Below are positions 34,171 to 43,190 of a DNA stretch of 64,000 bases, in pieces (position 1 is the first letter of the stretch; each line of letters begins with the position of its first letter). Source of the DNA: Chryseobacterium luteum. Lineage in GTDB: Bacteria; Bacteroidota; Bacteroidia; Flavobacteriales; Weeksellaceae. Location: NCBI RefSeq assembly GCF_000737785.1, contig NZ_JPRO01000002.1:186001-250000 (forward strand), given 5' to 3'. Under the pieces are notes generated by a model. The model worked only from the letters and a program-made list of their open reading frames with translations, did no database searches and was not told the origin of the DNA. The position numbers and the translations under genes are program-made.

Positions 34171-34874
34171 AAACGAATATAAAAATTTTTAGACAATAAC
34201 CTGCCATCTGCAAAAGTCTCTACCCAAACTCCTTTTTCTGCTTCTGTGTATTTGAAATTAATAGGGTTTAAAATGATCTTTTCCGGAGAAACCAAATGGA
34301 GGTGAAGCTCATTGTCATTCACGAAACTTTGAAACTGAACAGGATATTGAAACTGGTTTTGGATCTGGAGATCTTTATACCCATAGACTACCGTACAGTC
34401 CGAACCTAATGGAGTAAACCGCTCATGTTCTTTATAAATATCTATAGAATGTGGATGTCTTTCAATAATCCTAAGCCCTGCCTGCAGAGCAGCATAATAC
34501 AGGATGGATGAAAACTGACAGATTCCGCCACCGAATCCGCTAGATATATTGTTTTTAATGAGATTTCTGCCTTCTTTAAAATGATTCTTTTGAGTCGGGT
34601 TTCCTATTAATTTCCAGAAAGAAAATACTTCACCGGGCTGAATTATCAGGTTGTGGATCTTATCACTGACCACTTTTAAATTGTGGACTTTATTTTCACT
34701 GAATACTCCCTTTTTTATAACCTGTTTGAGTTCGATGACGTGCCCACCGATTCTTTCGGTGCCATATTCACTGGCATACCGATACCGGGATTGCTGCCCA
34801 TCAAAATAACGTTGTAATAATCTGATCCGCAGTTTCAGGGGATCCGGTAAAAGTTTTTTCAATACCTGTTTCAT
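34167..34874 (-). CDS. VanW-family protein
   Basis: A 235-residue protein that fits the VanW family: VIKKGVFSENKVHNLKVVSD, the central LIIQPGEVFSFWKLIGNPTQ, and FGGGICQFSSILYYAALQAG, the conserved GGG-C block, are all there. VanW was named from vancomycin gene clusters but its role is unknown, and most members, including this one, are not near resistance genes. It overlaps the downstream AcpH-like gene and is overlapped by four bases by the upstream methyltransferase gene, so the three form one transcription unit. Confidence 0.9.
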   Translation of the reverse strand: MKQVLKKLLPDPLKLRIRLLQRYFDGQQSRYRYASEYGTERIGGHVIELKQVIKKGVFSENKVHNLKVVSDKIHNLIIQPGEVFSFWKLIGNPTQKNHFKEGRNLIKNNISSGFGGGICQFSSILYYAALQAGLRIIERHPHSIDIYKEHERFTPLGSDCTVVYGYKDLQIQNQFQYPVQFQSFVNDNELHLHLVSPEKIILNPINFKYTEAEKGVWVETFADGRLLSKNFYIRL

Positions 34875-35539
34875 TTCTTTTCAAGTACTACAACGTTATA
34901 GGAAGCCCATTTTTTCAGAAAAGTACGGCAGAGCAGAATATCTAAGGGCAGAAAAAGTTTCCTTAAGCGATCGGGAAGTCTATGAACAGGAAAGAGCAAA
35001 ATACCGATGGTGTTTTTTATATGCCATTTTTCATTTGACAATATTGAAATTTCAGAGGTTGTAAAACTATTCCCCGCGTGCCATTCTTCCTGAGGTGAAA
35101 CCGTTTTTCTCCGGGCTTTTGTAGGATAGTCAAAGATTAAAATTCCATGATTTCCTAATTTTCGAAAACATTCGTCAAGGAATTTTTTTGTTTCTTCCTT
35201 TGTCTGATGCATGATCACATGAAAGCAGAATATACAGTCAAATTTTATATCAAATGGAATTTCTGAAATCTCACCGACAGCTGTTATCTTTCCCGGATTT
35301 TTTTCCGATGCAATCCTGAGCATTTTTTCACTGAAATCTACGCCATGCGTAGCCAACCTGAGCAGTCTGCCCGTTCCGCATCCCAGATCCAGAATTTTGG
35401 AATAGTCTTTATCCTTGAAAAAAGAATTTAAAAATAAGTTCTCCTGCTCATCAATATACCTTCCGTAAGAATTCCCGAACCGGTTTTCTTCATAGGTTTC
35501 TGCAAGATGATCATAGTATTCATGGATACTGTTTTTCAT
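34871..35539 (-). CDS. Class I SAM-dependent methyltransferase
   Basis: A 222-residue methyltransferase. Motif I is KILDLGCGTGRLLRLATHGV, with the Gly-rich loop that binds S-adenosylmethionine. Motif II lies in FDCIFCFHVIMHQTKEETKK and motif III in CFRKLGNHGILIFDYPTKA. It resembles the methyltransferase type 11/25 group. The acceptor is not evident. It overlaps the VanW gene by four bases, so translation is probably coupled. Confidence 0.85.
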   Translation of the reverse strand: MKNSIHEYYDHLAETYEENRFGNSYGRYIDEQENLFLNSFFKDKDYSKILDLGCGTGRLLRLATHGVDFSEKMLRIASEKNPGKITAVGEISEIPFDIKFDCIFCFHVIMHQTKEETKKFLDECFRKLGNHGILIFDYPTKARRKTVSPQEEWHAGNSFTTSEISILSNEKWHIKNTIGILLFPVHRLPDRLRKLFLPLDILLCRTFLKKWASYNVVVLEKK

Positions 35540-35617
35540 TATTTTAAATTCTTTCGTGAAAATAATTAATCATGCATTGTTCGTCAATATCTATTCCAAC
35601 TTTTTCCGAAACTGGTA

Positions 35618-36967
35618 TTAAAAAATTCTTTCGTGGAAATCCTCAATTTTGCTCACTTCTTCAATCTTGATTCCAAATTTTCTTTTAGGAATTTTGTTGA
35701 GGTTCGAAACAAATATTTTTTCATAGCCTAATTTTTCAGCCTCTGTAATTCTCTGTTCAACCTGTGCTATGGGACGGATTTCTCCGCTTAACCCAATCTC
35801 TCCTGCAAAACAGAAATGCTCGGAGATCGCAATATCTTCATTGGAAGACAGGATGGAAGCCACCACCGCAAGATCCAGGGCAGGATCATCCGTTTTGATT
35901 CCTCCAGTAATATTTAAAAAGACATCTTTTGCACCCAGCTGGAAACCTGCACGTTTTTCCAAGACGGCCAGCAGCATATTCAGTCTCTTTGCATCAAATC
36001 CGGTGGAACTTCTTTGAGGAGTTCCATAAACGGCTGTACTTACCAAAGCCTGAATTTCAAGCAGCATCGGTCGGTTTCCTTCCAAAGTTACGGCCACCGA
36101 GTTTCCGGAAAGCTCTTCAAATTTTTTGGTGATAAGGATTTCGGAAGGATTCCTGATCTCTTTCAATCCCTGGGAAACCATTTCATAAATTCCGATCTCG
36201 GAAGTAGATCCGAAACGGTTTTTATTGGCTCTGAGCAGTCTGAAAAGGTGATTTCTGTCGCCATCGAAATTTAAAACCACGTCTACCATATGTTCCAGCA
36301 CTTTCGGTCCGGCAATCTGGCCATCTTTCGTGATATGGCCTACCAGGAAAACAGGAATGTTATTTTCCTTTGCATATTTAATGATTTCATTGGAGCATTC
36401 CCTGATCTGGGAAACGGTTCCGGGCGAACTTTCTATCAGCTGCGACTGAAGCGTCTGGATAGAATCGATGATCATAAAATCCGGTTCCAGTTTTTTGGCT
36501 TCATGAAGGATCTTTTCCAGTGACGTTTCGGTAAAAAGAAAACAGTTCGGGTTCTGAACATCTGTGAGCCTGTCCGCTCTCATTTTGATTTGTGAAGCAC
36601 TTTCTTCCCCGGAAACATAAAAGACTTTTTTCTTCATCTTTAAGGCCAACTGGAGCAAAAGGGTAGATTTCCCGATTCCGGGCTCACCACCGATTAAAGT
36701 TACTGAACCCAATACGATACCTCCTCCCAGAACCCGGTTCAGTTCTTCGGAAGGTGTTTTTATTCTCGGTTCTTCGCTGGTCACCACTTCAATAATGTTG
36801 ATGACATGCTGTTTTGATTTTGAAAAAGGGGGCGTTTTGGATGAGGTTTTCTCTACCACTTCCTCCACAAGAGTATTCCATTCTCCGCAGTTTTTGCATT
36901 GCCCCATCCATTGGGAATATTGGGTTCCGCAGTTCTGACAGAAATATGCTGTTTTCAGTTTTGCCAT
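35618..36967 (-). CDS. radA: DNA repair protein RadA
   Basis: A 449-residue recombination protein that drives branch migration of RecA-made intermediates. The N-terminal zinc finger has Cys10, Cys13, Cys24 and Cys27 (FCQNCGTQYSQWMGQCKNC). The RecA-like ATPase holds Walker A GEPGIGKS at 94-101, and the RadA-specific KNRFG motif lies in RANKNRFGSTSEIGIYEM. The C-terminal domain is Lon-protease-like without protease activity. Full length for the family. Confidence 0.97.
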   Translation of the reverse strand: MAKLKTAYFCQNCGTQYSQWMGQCKNCGEWNTLVEEVVEKTSSKTPPFSKSKQHVINIIEVVTSEEPRIKTPSEELNRVLGGGIVLGSVTLIGGEPGIGKSTLLLQLALKMKKKVFYVSGEESASQIKMRADRLTDVQNPNCFLFTETSLEKILHEAKKLEPDFMIIDSIQTLQSQLIESSPGTVSQIRECSNEIIKYAKENNIPVFLVGHITKDGQIAGPKVLEHMVDVVLNFDGDRNHLFRLLRANKNRFGSTSEIGIYEMVSQGLKEIRNPSEILITKKFEELSGNSVAVTLEGNRPMLLEIQALVSTAVYGTPQRSSTGFDAKRLNMLLAVLEKRAGFQLGAKDVFLNITGGIKTDDPALDLAVVASILSSNEDIAISEHFCFAGEIGLSGEIRPIAQVEQRITEAEKLGYEKIFVSNLNKIPKRKFGIKIEEVSKIEDFHERIF

Positions 36968-37022
36968 ACTGCGAAGTTAAAAAAAATGAATCTCCTTTCA
37001 GAATTTTAATTAATTTTCAGAT

Positions 37023-37454
37023 ATGAAAAATATTTTAATGAGAAGTCTGGTTATATTTATTGTAATGAGTCTTCTTAATGCCCAGTTCAGCGAATGGACC
37101 TTGCATTTTTTAAAAGAAAAATCAGACGGAATAGTCATGGTGCCAATTGGTGTTTTGGTGGATTGCCTGATTGTAACGATTGTCAGTTTTATTACGGTAT
37201 TACTATTCAGAAAGAACTACAGTTCAGTTTTAAGAATTGCGGTTTTATTTGAAATTATTTATTTACTCACATTAATCATTTCAGGAACAAATCCCTTTGC
37301 CTATTTTTCAAATAAAACAGATGCAGGACTTCTAGCTTTATTCATTTATATAAATTCTTTCGTTGTATTTCTTATCGTATGTATTTTCCATTTGATCTAT
37401 TTTAAAATAATTGCATCCAAAATTAAAAACTATCCTACATCAAGAACCAGATAA
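37023..37454 (+). CDS. Hypothetical four-helix membrane protein
   Basis: A 143-residue protein with about four hydrophobic segments (LVIFIVMSLLNAQ, VLVDCLIVTIVSFITVLLF, IAVLFEIIYLLTLIISG, FVVFLIVCIFHLIYFKIIA). It lacks recognised motifs, so only an inner-membrane location can be inferred. It is transcribed towards the YceI gene, which starts about 40 bases later, so the two may share a message. It is divergent from radA. Confidence 0.65.
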   Translation: MKNILMRSLVIFIVMSLLNAQFSEWTLHFLKEKSDGIVMVPIGVLVDCLIVTIVSFITVLLFRKNYSSVLRIAVLFEIIYLLTLIISGTNPFAYFSNKTDAGLLALFIYINSFVVFLIVCIFHLIYFKIIASKIKNYPTSRTR

Positions 37455-37494
37455 TCAATATGTATTATCTTTACTCAACTAAAAATAAGTTATA

Positions 37495-38064
37495 ATGAAA
37501 AAAGTACTTTTATCTTTCGTTTTTACGCTGTTAAGCGTTCTGAGTTTTGCGCAAACCGAATGGGCGGCAGATCCTATGCATTCTTCTGTAAATTTTAATA
37601 TCAAACATATGGGTATTAGTTTTGTACAGGGAAGGTTCGATTCATTTAAAGGAAGAGTAACCGCTGAAGGCACTAATTTGGATAATGCTGTTTTTGATTT
37701 TGTAGTAGAAGTGAATTCTATTAATACAGGTGTAGATATGAGAGATAAGCACCTTAAAAGTGCCGATTTTTTTGATATCGATAAATATCCTGCAATGAGT
37801 TTTAACAGCACATCCATCACCAAAAACAAAAATAATACCTACACACTGAAAGGAAACTTAAAAATTAAGGAAACTGTAAAAGAGATCAGTGTTCCCGTAA
37901 CGTTTGGAGGTGTTGCTAAAAACCAGCAGGGAAAAGAAGTGATGGGTTTCCAGACCAAATTCACAGTGAACCGCTTAGACTATGGGATTAAATACGACCC
38001 GACTGGTGCAGGTGTAGCTAAAGATGTAGAAGTAAGCTTATACTTTGAGTTGGTAAAACAATAG
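37495..38064 (+). CDS. YceI-family lipid-binding-like protein, exported
   Basis: A 189-residue protein with a signal peptide (MKKVLLSFVFTLLSVLSFAQ) and a YceI lipocalin-like barrel: WAADPMHSSVNFNIKHMGIS, FDSFKGRVTAEGTNLDNAVF, INTGVDMRDKHLKSADFFDI, YPAMSFNSTSITK, and the closing MGFQTKFTVNRLDYGIKYDP. YceI proteins bind long polyisoprenoids or lipids in the periplasm; the exact ligand here is unknown. A strong terminator follows. Confidence 0.93.
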   Translation: MKKVLLSFVFTLLSVLSFAQTEWAADPMHSSVNFNIKHMGISFVQGRFDSFKGRVTAEGTNLDNAVFDFVVEVNSINTGVDMRDKHLKSADFFDIDKYPAMSFNSTSITKNKNNTYTLKGNLKIKETVKEISVPVTFGGVAKNQQGKEVMGFQTKFTVNRLDYGIKYDPTGAGVAKDVEVSLYFELVKQ

Positions 38065-38090
38065 TTCTATTACTAATTGAGTATAAAAAA

Positions 38091-38121
38091 GGTTTTCCAA
38101 TCTCTTGGAAAACCTTTTTTT
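38091..38121 (+). terminator. YceI gene terminator
   Basis: Perfect ten-base stem ggttttccaa / ttggaaaacc with a four-base loop (tctc) and seven T, 27 bases past the stop. Confidence 0.92.
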
Positions 38122-38129
38122 ATTAGAAT

Positions 38130-38204
38130 TTAACTCGCGTAGATTCAGTTGATTAGGTAGGTTTAACGCAAGCATCTGTTCCATCTGCTCAATCTGCGCG
38201 AGAT
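38130..38204. repeat. Inverted-repeat intergenic element
   Basis: tcgcgtagattcagttgatt and, inverted, atctgctcaatctgcgcgag form imperfect arms around aggtaggtttaacgcaagc. The wording (agattnagcagat) is common in Bacteroidota intergenic repeats. It separates convergent genes. Confidence 0.5.
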
Positions 38205-38216
38205 TATTTTTTAGTT

Positions 38217-39911
38217 TTAAAAATTAATCTTCCCTGAAGAAACCGTGAAAATGCCATAATCATCGATCACCATATTCTCCTTTTGGATACCGCTGTATTT
38301 CATCACCCTGTCAAGCTCTTTCTGCGAACGTCTCCTCATGATCCAGTCCTTGTTCTGATGGTTATTCAAAACATAAGCAATCATCTTCAGCTGCGGATGC
38401 CACGGCTGTCCTGTATAAACAACAAAAGAATTTTTTTCAGAGATAGAAGTGACTCCTTTAACAGCTTTAACGGCCATTTCATTGTCTCCGAACAGTTCAA
38501 GAATTCCGGAAATAATGGTGATATTCGGTTCAAAATCCAGTTTTTTATAGGTTTCAGGATCAAAACAGTCAAAATTGGTAAAACGGACGTTCTGATAATT
38601 TTTCTCTTTGATTACCTGTTCTCCGATTTCGATATTGGCTTTTACGAATTCATTGATAACGATTTCGGCATTAGGATATCTTTCTTTAATATCGAATAAA
38701 TAATTTCCCGTTCCGCCTGCAATATCAAGAATTTTAATTTTCCGGCCTTCCTTTTTGAGACTTTGGATGTTCTTCTCCAAAAGCTGGATCAGATGTCCCT
38801 TACGGATTCGGATACCTTTCCACCCGATGGCATTGAGGTAATTTTTATCCATCATTTTTCCAAAACCGAATTTTCCGCCTGGCTGATTCTGGTAGACATA
38901 ATGAAGCGAAGCACCGGAATCAAAGCCGTGTTTCAGTCCAATGGCCATCCCGTTACTTATCTTTCCGATATTGTTGAGCGAAAATTTCTGAAACTTAAAA
39001 TTCAGATTATTGCCGATATTCTTCTGAAGGTCTTCATATTCCTTTACCGAAAAGCGGTCAGGATGAAGAGAATTCGTTTTAGAGGTTCTGCCGAAACATT
39101 TTCCGGCAAAATCTGCAACCTTGTCGTATACTTTTTCTTTTCCGGTATCAAACAGAATCCCGTGGAAAAATCCGGGCAGCACTTCGTATTTTTTCAGATC
39201 CGTATCCAGTTTATCATAAAATATCTTCTGTTCCTTATTGAAAACCACATGGTCTTTTTCCGCAACCAGAATCAAAGTTGGTGTATCAATAGCTTCGGCA
39301 TCTTCTACCAGGCGTTTTCCGGCTTTTGCAAGGTCTATGAGAAGTTCAGCGTCTATAGATCTTGTGATCAGAGGGTCGGTGTCATAAGCTTTCTGCTGTT
39401 CCGGGTCGTGGGTCAGCATTGTAGATTTTACATAGCTTTTGATGATCAGTCCCTTTTTCAGCTTTGTTCCAAGCGTAATCATTTCATTAGCCAGAGGAAC
39501 AATAAGGTTGATTTTGAAAGCAGGAGCCAGAAGTGCCATTCCTGCAATATCCGGAGCGAAATCGTGGACCCAGGCTGAAGCAACAACGCCTCCGATACTG
39601 TTAGCCAAAACAAAAATATCCGAAATTTTTACATCAAATTCTGATCCTAAAAATTTGGAAAAAGAATCCAGATCGCGCACATAATCCATGAAAATGGAAG
39701 ACGTTGCAGTCTCTGTATGCCCATGTCCCCGGAGATCAAAAGCAAAAATATTGTAGTTTGAAAACTGTGCCGACTGGGCAATATCATTCAGTCTTTCCGA
39801 ATGCTCGTGGCCCCGGTGGATGATGATGATGTTTTTCTGCTGAGGCTGGTAATTCCATTCACGGTAGAAAATAGTACTGCCGTCAAAACTCTTAAAGTGT
39901 CCGCTGTTCAT
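38217..39911 (-). CDS. Bifunctional alpha/beta hydrolase and SAM methyltransferase (YnbC-like)
   Basis: A 564-residue fusion. Residues 1-285 are a monoacylglycerol-lipase-type hydrolase (FDLRGHGHTETATSSIFMDY, nucleophile elbow VLANSIGGVVASAW, final His in LPGFFHGILFDTGKE). Residues 320-560 are a class I methyltransferase with motif I IKILDIAGGTGNYLFDI. The same fusion is found in E. coli YnbC, which sits in an operon with a CDP-alcohol transferase, a CdsA-like enzyme and a PAP2/dual-specificity phosphatase. The same partners are upstream here, which points to lipid headgroup or acyl modification. The exact reaction is unproven. It starts three bases after the phosphatase stop. Confidence 0.88.
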   Translation of the reverse strand: MNSGHFKSFDGSTIFYREWNYQPQQKNIIIIHRGHEHSERLNDIAQSAQFSNYNIFAFDLRGHGHTETATSSIFMDYVRDLDSFSKFLGSEFDVKISDIFVLANSIGGVVASAWVHDFAPDIAGMALLAPAFKINLIVPLANEMITLGTKLKKGLIIKSYVKSTMLTHDPEQQKAYDTDPLITRSIDAELLIDLAKAGKRLVEDAEAIDTPTLILVAEKDHVVFNKEQKIFYDKLDTDLKKYEVLPGFFHGILFDTGKEKVYDKVADFAGKCFGRTSKTNSLHPDRFSVKEYEDLQKNIGNNLNFKFQKFSLNNIGKISNGMAIGLKHGFDSGASLHYVYQNQPGGKFGFGKMMDKNYLNAIGWKGIRIRKGHLIQLLEKNIQSLKKEGRKIKILDIAGGTGNYLFDIKERYPNAEIVINEFVKANIEIGEQVIKEKNYQNVRFTNFDCFDPETYKKLDFEPNITIISGILELFGDNEMAVKAVKGVTSISEKNSFVVYTGQPWHPQLKMIAYVLNNHQNKDWIMRRRSQKELDRVMKYSGIQKENMVIDDYGIFTVSSGKINF

Positions 39912-39914
39912 AGT

Positions 39915-41216
39915 TTAAATTTTTTTCAGAAAATCCTTCAGATAAGGATGGATTACCGCATTTTTATGAATGTCTTTCATGGTTTCTGCTGCTTCATCTA
40001 CGGGTAAAGATAGAATATTTTTCATTACTAAAATACCTATAACACTGCTTCTTGTAAAGCCCATGGTACAATGGATGAATATTTTTCCTTCTGCCGGAAG
40101 TTTTTTATAGTTCTCTGTAATTTCTGTAACCAGTTTTTTTGTACTGTGTATATCAAAAGTTCCGATATCCAGAAAAGGATATGGGTGATAGGCTGATTTG
40201 TTTTTTAACCCGGATGTTTCCTCAATTTCTGCTGAAAGATCATACACCAAAGTAGAGCTGTTGATCTCAAAATAATGCAGATCTTCGGGTCCTGGCCTTG
40301 AAGAAATATAGATGCGGGGAACAATCTCCAGCGGTCTTCTGTTCTTCCTTAAAAATTTCCAGAAAATCCGATACACCATCAGATAAGGAGCATAGAAGAT
40401 ATTTCGCCACAGTGAAATATTCCCATTTTTGTCTTTTAAAAAATGGACACTGTTCTTCTGATAATGATAACCAATGATGATTGACATTACAGCAGGCCAA
40501 AATAAAATCAGCCATAAATGCCCGCAGTATTGATCCAGAAGCAATGCTGCAGAGATCAGCATCCACCCAAAAAGAAAGTAAAAATTGGCAACATGGAAAT
40601 TTCTGTATTGAAAATCATGTTGACGGTAAGGGAAAAAGATAAAACTGATATGGGCAAGAACCGTTCCCGAAAGAATATCTATGAAATGATGCTGGTAGGT
40701 CGTCAGTGTCGAGACACCCAGCAAAATAAGCCACAGCATTAAAAAGGTCCGGGCTTTTTTTAAGCTTCTGAAAACGGTCCAGAAAATAAAAGCATAAACG
40801 ATATGCAGCGACGGAGACTGGTTAAAAGGTGAATCAAATATCTTTAGAAACTGAAAGGAGTAATTTAATACAGAGCTGTTTGTCCCGGGTTTTACCAAAG
40901 AAAAACGGAGCGGAAACATAATGAAAAAAAGACCTGCAGCTATGGTTACGAAAAGCATTCTCTTTGTTAAAACTTTAAGCTGTTCATGATCTTTAGCCAT
41001 AAAAAATACTGAACAGAAAAAAATACCACTGGTCATATACGGGATAATGCTCCATGGCAGAAATGGAATATGTTTTTCAAAATCGAATACAAAAGACGGA
41101 ATTTTTTCAGCCTTTGAAGTGTACCATGCCGCAAAATTGTAAACAATTAGGAATACAATTCCACAAAGGGAGAAGGCATACAATTGCTGTTTTAAGGTCG
41201 GTCGTCTTTCATCCAT
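39915..41216 (-). CDS. PAP2 plus dual-specificity phosphatase fusion (YnbD-like)
   Basis: A 433-residue membrane protein; start at 41216 (MDERRPTLKQQ), since longer starts enter the upstream gene. The N-terminal half has about seven helices and PAP2 motifs NQSPSLHIVYAFIF and TYQHHFIDILSG. The C-terminal third is a dual-specificity phosphatase with the signature IHCTMGFTRSS (H-C-x5-R) after DLSAEIEETSGLKNK. This fusion corresponds to E. coli YnbD. It may dephosphorylate phosphatidylglycerophosphate-like or inositol-type lipids. It overlaps the SDR gene by 25 bases. Confidence 0.9.
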   Translation of the reverse strand: MDERRPTLKQQLYAFSLCGIVFLIVYNFAAWYTSKAEKIPSFVFDFEKHIPFLPWSIIPYMTSGIFFCSVFFMAKDHEQLKVLTKRMLFVTIAAGLFFIMFPLRFSLVKPGTNSSVLNYSFQFLKIFDSPFNQSPSLHIVYAFIFWTVFRSLKKARTFLMLWLILLGVSTLTTYQHHFIDILSGTVLAHISFIFFPYRQHDFQYRNFHVANFYFLFGWMLISAALLLDQYCGHLWLILFWPAVMSIIIGYHYQKNSVHFLKDKNGNISLWRNIFYAPYLMVYRIFWKFLRKNRRPLEIVPRIYISSRPGPEDLHYFEINSSTLVYDLSAEIEETSGLKNKSAYHPYPFLDIGTFDIHSTKKLVTEITENYKKLPAEGKIFIHCTMGFTRSSVIGILVMKNILSLPVDEAAETMKDIHKNAVIHPYLKDFLKKI

Positions 41217-41953
41217 TTGGCTTTCCTGTACATGATGATATTTAACAAAGGAGAAGGAAGTAAGGATAACGATTTCATCATCCATTTCATTTTTATAGGG
41301 AAAATAATCAGCTTTTCTTTTCTTTCAATGGCTTCGGAAATAATCGCTACGGCAGTTTCAATATCCGTAAGAAAAGGTTTCTTGCCCAGATCATTATTAT
41401 TCAGCTGTCTTAATTTTTCGGTGTCTACATATCCGGGAGCAATGGCCGTTACTGATATACCAAAAGGACTAAGGGCACGGCGGTATGCATCAGCAATCTG
41501 GATCACAGATCTTTTTGTTTTGGTATAAAGGCTGGAATTTTCATACTCTAGGATTCCGGAAACAGACGCAATGACCGCAATACTTCCTTTATTCTGTCCT
41601 TTCATTGCTTTTCTGGCTGCTTCAAAACAATTGACGGTTCCCAGGATATTGGTCTGAAGCATCTCTTCAGCTTCCTCATAAGAAATTTTTCCTGCGACAT
41701 CTTCTGCATAACTTCCTGCGCAGTTAATGAAAATATCAAGACTGTTTTTCCCGGTTGTAAACGAGTTCAGTGCAGCAGCAATAGAGTCTATATCACAAAC
41801 GTCAGCGCGAAATGGTTTTAAATTTTCATGACGATTTTCAGGAATCTTTTCCGGATTTCTTCCGCAGATTCCTACATCATATCCTTTTTGGAGATAATGC
41901 CGGGCAAGAGCATAGCCGATACCGGAAGTTCCGCCTGCTATAAAAACATTCAT
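41192..41953 (-). CDS. Short-chain dehydrogenase/reductase
   Basis: A 253-residue NAD(P)-dependent oxidoreductase. The start at 41953 (MNVFIAGGTSGIGYALARHY) puts the dinucleotide-binding TGxxxGxG-type motif at residues 7-13; longer starts would add about 60 residues not found in the family. The active site is in SSLYTKTKRSVIQIADAYRR (YxxxK) preceded by the catalytic Ser in IASVSGILEYENS. The C-terminal part is hydrophobic-basic (KMKWMMKSLSLLPSPLLNII), as in membrane-associated SDRs. It lies inside the lipid operon, so a fatty-acyl or lipid ketone may be the substrate. Confidence 0.88.
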   Translation of the reverse strand: MNVFIAGGTSGIGYALARHYLQKGYDVGICGRNPEKIPENRHENLKPFRADVCDIDSIAAALNSFTTGKNSLDIFINCAGSYAEDVAGKISYEEAEEMLQTNILGTVNCFEAARKAMKGQNKGSIAVIASVSGILEYENSSLYTKTKRSVIQIADAYRRALSPFGISVTAIAPGYVDTEKLRQLNNNDLGKKPFLTDIETAVAIISEAIERKEKLIIFPIKMKWMMKSLSLLPSPLLNIIMYRKAKWMKDDRP

Positions 41954-42148
41954 GAGGCTGTAGTGATTTGAATTTTGTGTAAAAATAGATTTTAAAACTG
42001 AAAACCGGAGGGTAGACTGAATTTTTATCAACACAAAAGGGCGGTTTTTTAGAAAATAAAATATTTTCAATACATCAATAGAAGCGGACTTTGGCCCGTT
42101 TAAACAAAAATAAGTACATAAGGCTTTAGTCAAAACTATCTACAAAAA

Positions 42149-43186
42149 TTATCTTCTGATCGATTTTATGGTCTGATCAAAACCATACTGCCACTGCATT
42201 TCCATATCTTCTGCAAACTGCCTGTATGTTTTCGGGAAAGAAAAATCAATTTCAAATCTCCGCCAGTTAATGCCCTTTTTAAGATAATGTCCTTTTAAAT
42301 CCTTTTTAATATCCGTTGTGTCAATCCGGAAATCCACCGGGAATTTTTCAATCTCTGAAAGTCTTTCATTACCGCTGAAACCGAGCACAGCACGTACAAA
42401 AGCTTCTTCCACAGAACTGTAAGGCTGTTTTTTTTCAATGATGATTTCGTCTGCAAGATGTTTGGCCAGTTCAATAGGAATGAGGTCAACAGCTCCACCG
42501 GCAAAGTATTTTCCCTGAAGAGAAACAGGCTCTACATAAAACATATCAGAAACGGAAATCCGGGTACTTTCCAGTAAGGAAATATCGGTTTTTATTACCG
42601 GAAGTGTTTCCACAGCACTGTTTAATACATTTTCAGATTTGATAATGATTTGTTCCGGATTGATTTTTCCTGCAGTCTCCGGATCAGTGAAAATCACTTT
42701 TTGGTAAAGCTTTCTGCTGTTTCTTTTTTGTCCTGTCTCTTTTGGATCAAAAAGCATCTCTGAACCAATGATCACTGTTGGTATTCTTTGTGAAAACTGA
42801 GCATTTTTTAATGAAGGAAAAACCATGGACAGGTCCTGAGGCATTTCGACGAGATATCTGCTGAAAACATCTTCAATAAATGGAGCGTTTCTTTTTTCTG
42901 ATAATTTCTTTAATGAGAAAAGTCCAATCTGGGAAAGCTTTTTATGCTTTGTCAGCACTGTTCCTGATACAAAACGGAAATATTCTTCTGATTTCAGGTA
43001 CTCCTTTCTGGAAATACTGTCAGGAAAAGCATTGATAACAGCTGCGGCAAATGCTCCTCCGCAGGAAGCGATCAGTACATCAGGCTTCATATCCATTTCT
43101 TCCAGGGCAGCAAACATTCCCAGGTAGATCATCAGCCGGGTTCCGCCTCCGGAAAATAGAACCGCTCTTTTAAATTTTTCACTCAT
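42149..43186 (-). CDS. Patatin-like protein with replaced catalytic residues
   Basis: A 345-residue protein with the patatin fold: oxyanion block LFSGGGTRLMIYLGMFAALE (10-29), then KPDVLIASCGGAFAAAV. The nucleophile elbow, normally GxSxG, reads A-S-C-G-G, so Cys42 stands where the catalytic Ser should be. The usual DGG with the catalytic Asp reads YFAGGAVDLIP (Ala229). Both members of the catalytic dyad are therefore changed, and ordinary phospholipase activity is unlikely. The start at 43186 is chosen because the upstream in-frame codons overlap the CdsA-like gene. It may be a lipid-binding or regulatory protein in the lipid operon. Confidence 0.8.
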   Translation of the reverse strand: MSEKFKRAVLFSGGGTRLMIYLGMFAALEEMDMKPDVLIASCGGAFAAAVINAFPDSISRKEYLKSEEYFRFVSGTVLTKHKKLSQIGLFSLKKLSEKRNAPFIEDVFSRYLVEMPQDLSMVFPSLKNAQFSQRIPTVIIGSEMLFDPKETGQKRNSRKLYQKVIFTDPETAGKINPEQIIIKSENVLNSAVETLPVIKTDISLLESTRISVSDMFYVEPVSLQGKYFAGGAVDLIPIELAKHLADEIIIEKKQPYSSVEEAFVRAVLGFSGNERLSEIEKFPVDFRIDTTDIKKDLKGHYLKKGINWRRFEIDFSFPKTYRQFAEDMEMQWQYGFDQTIKSIRR

Positions 43187-43190
43187 GATT

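Noticed and set aside
38763..39578. A 271-codon plus-strand frame opposite the hydrolase-methyltransferase gene.
   Set aside because: Despite its length it is antisense to a gene with clear motifs in both domains, and its translation has no recognisable domain.
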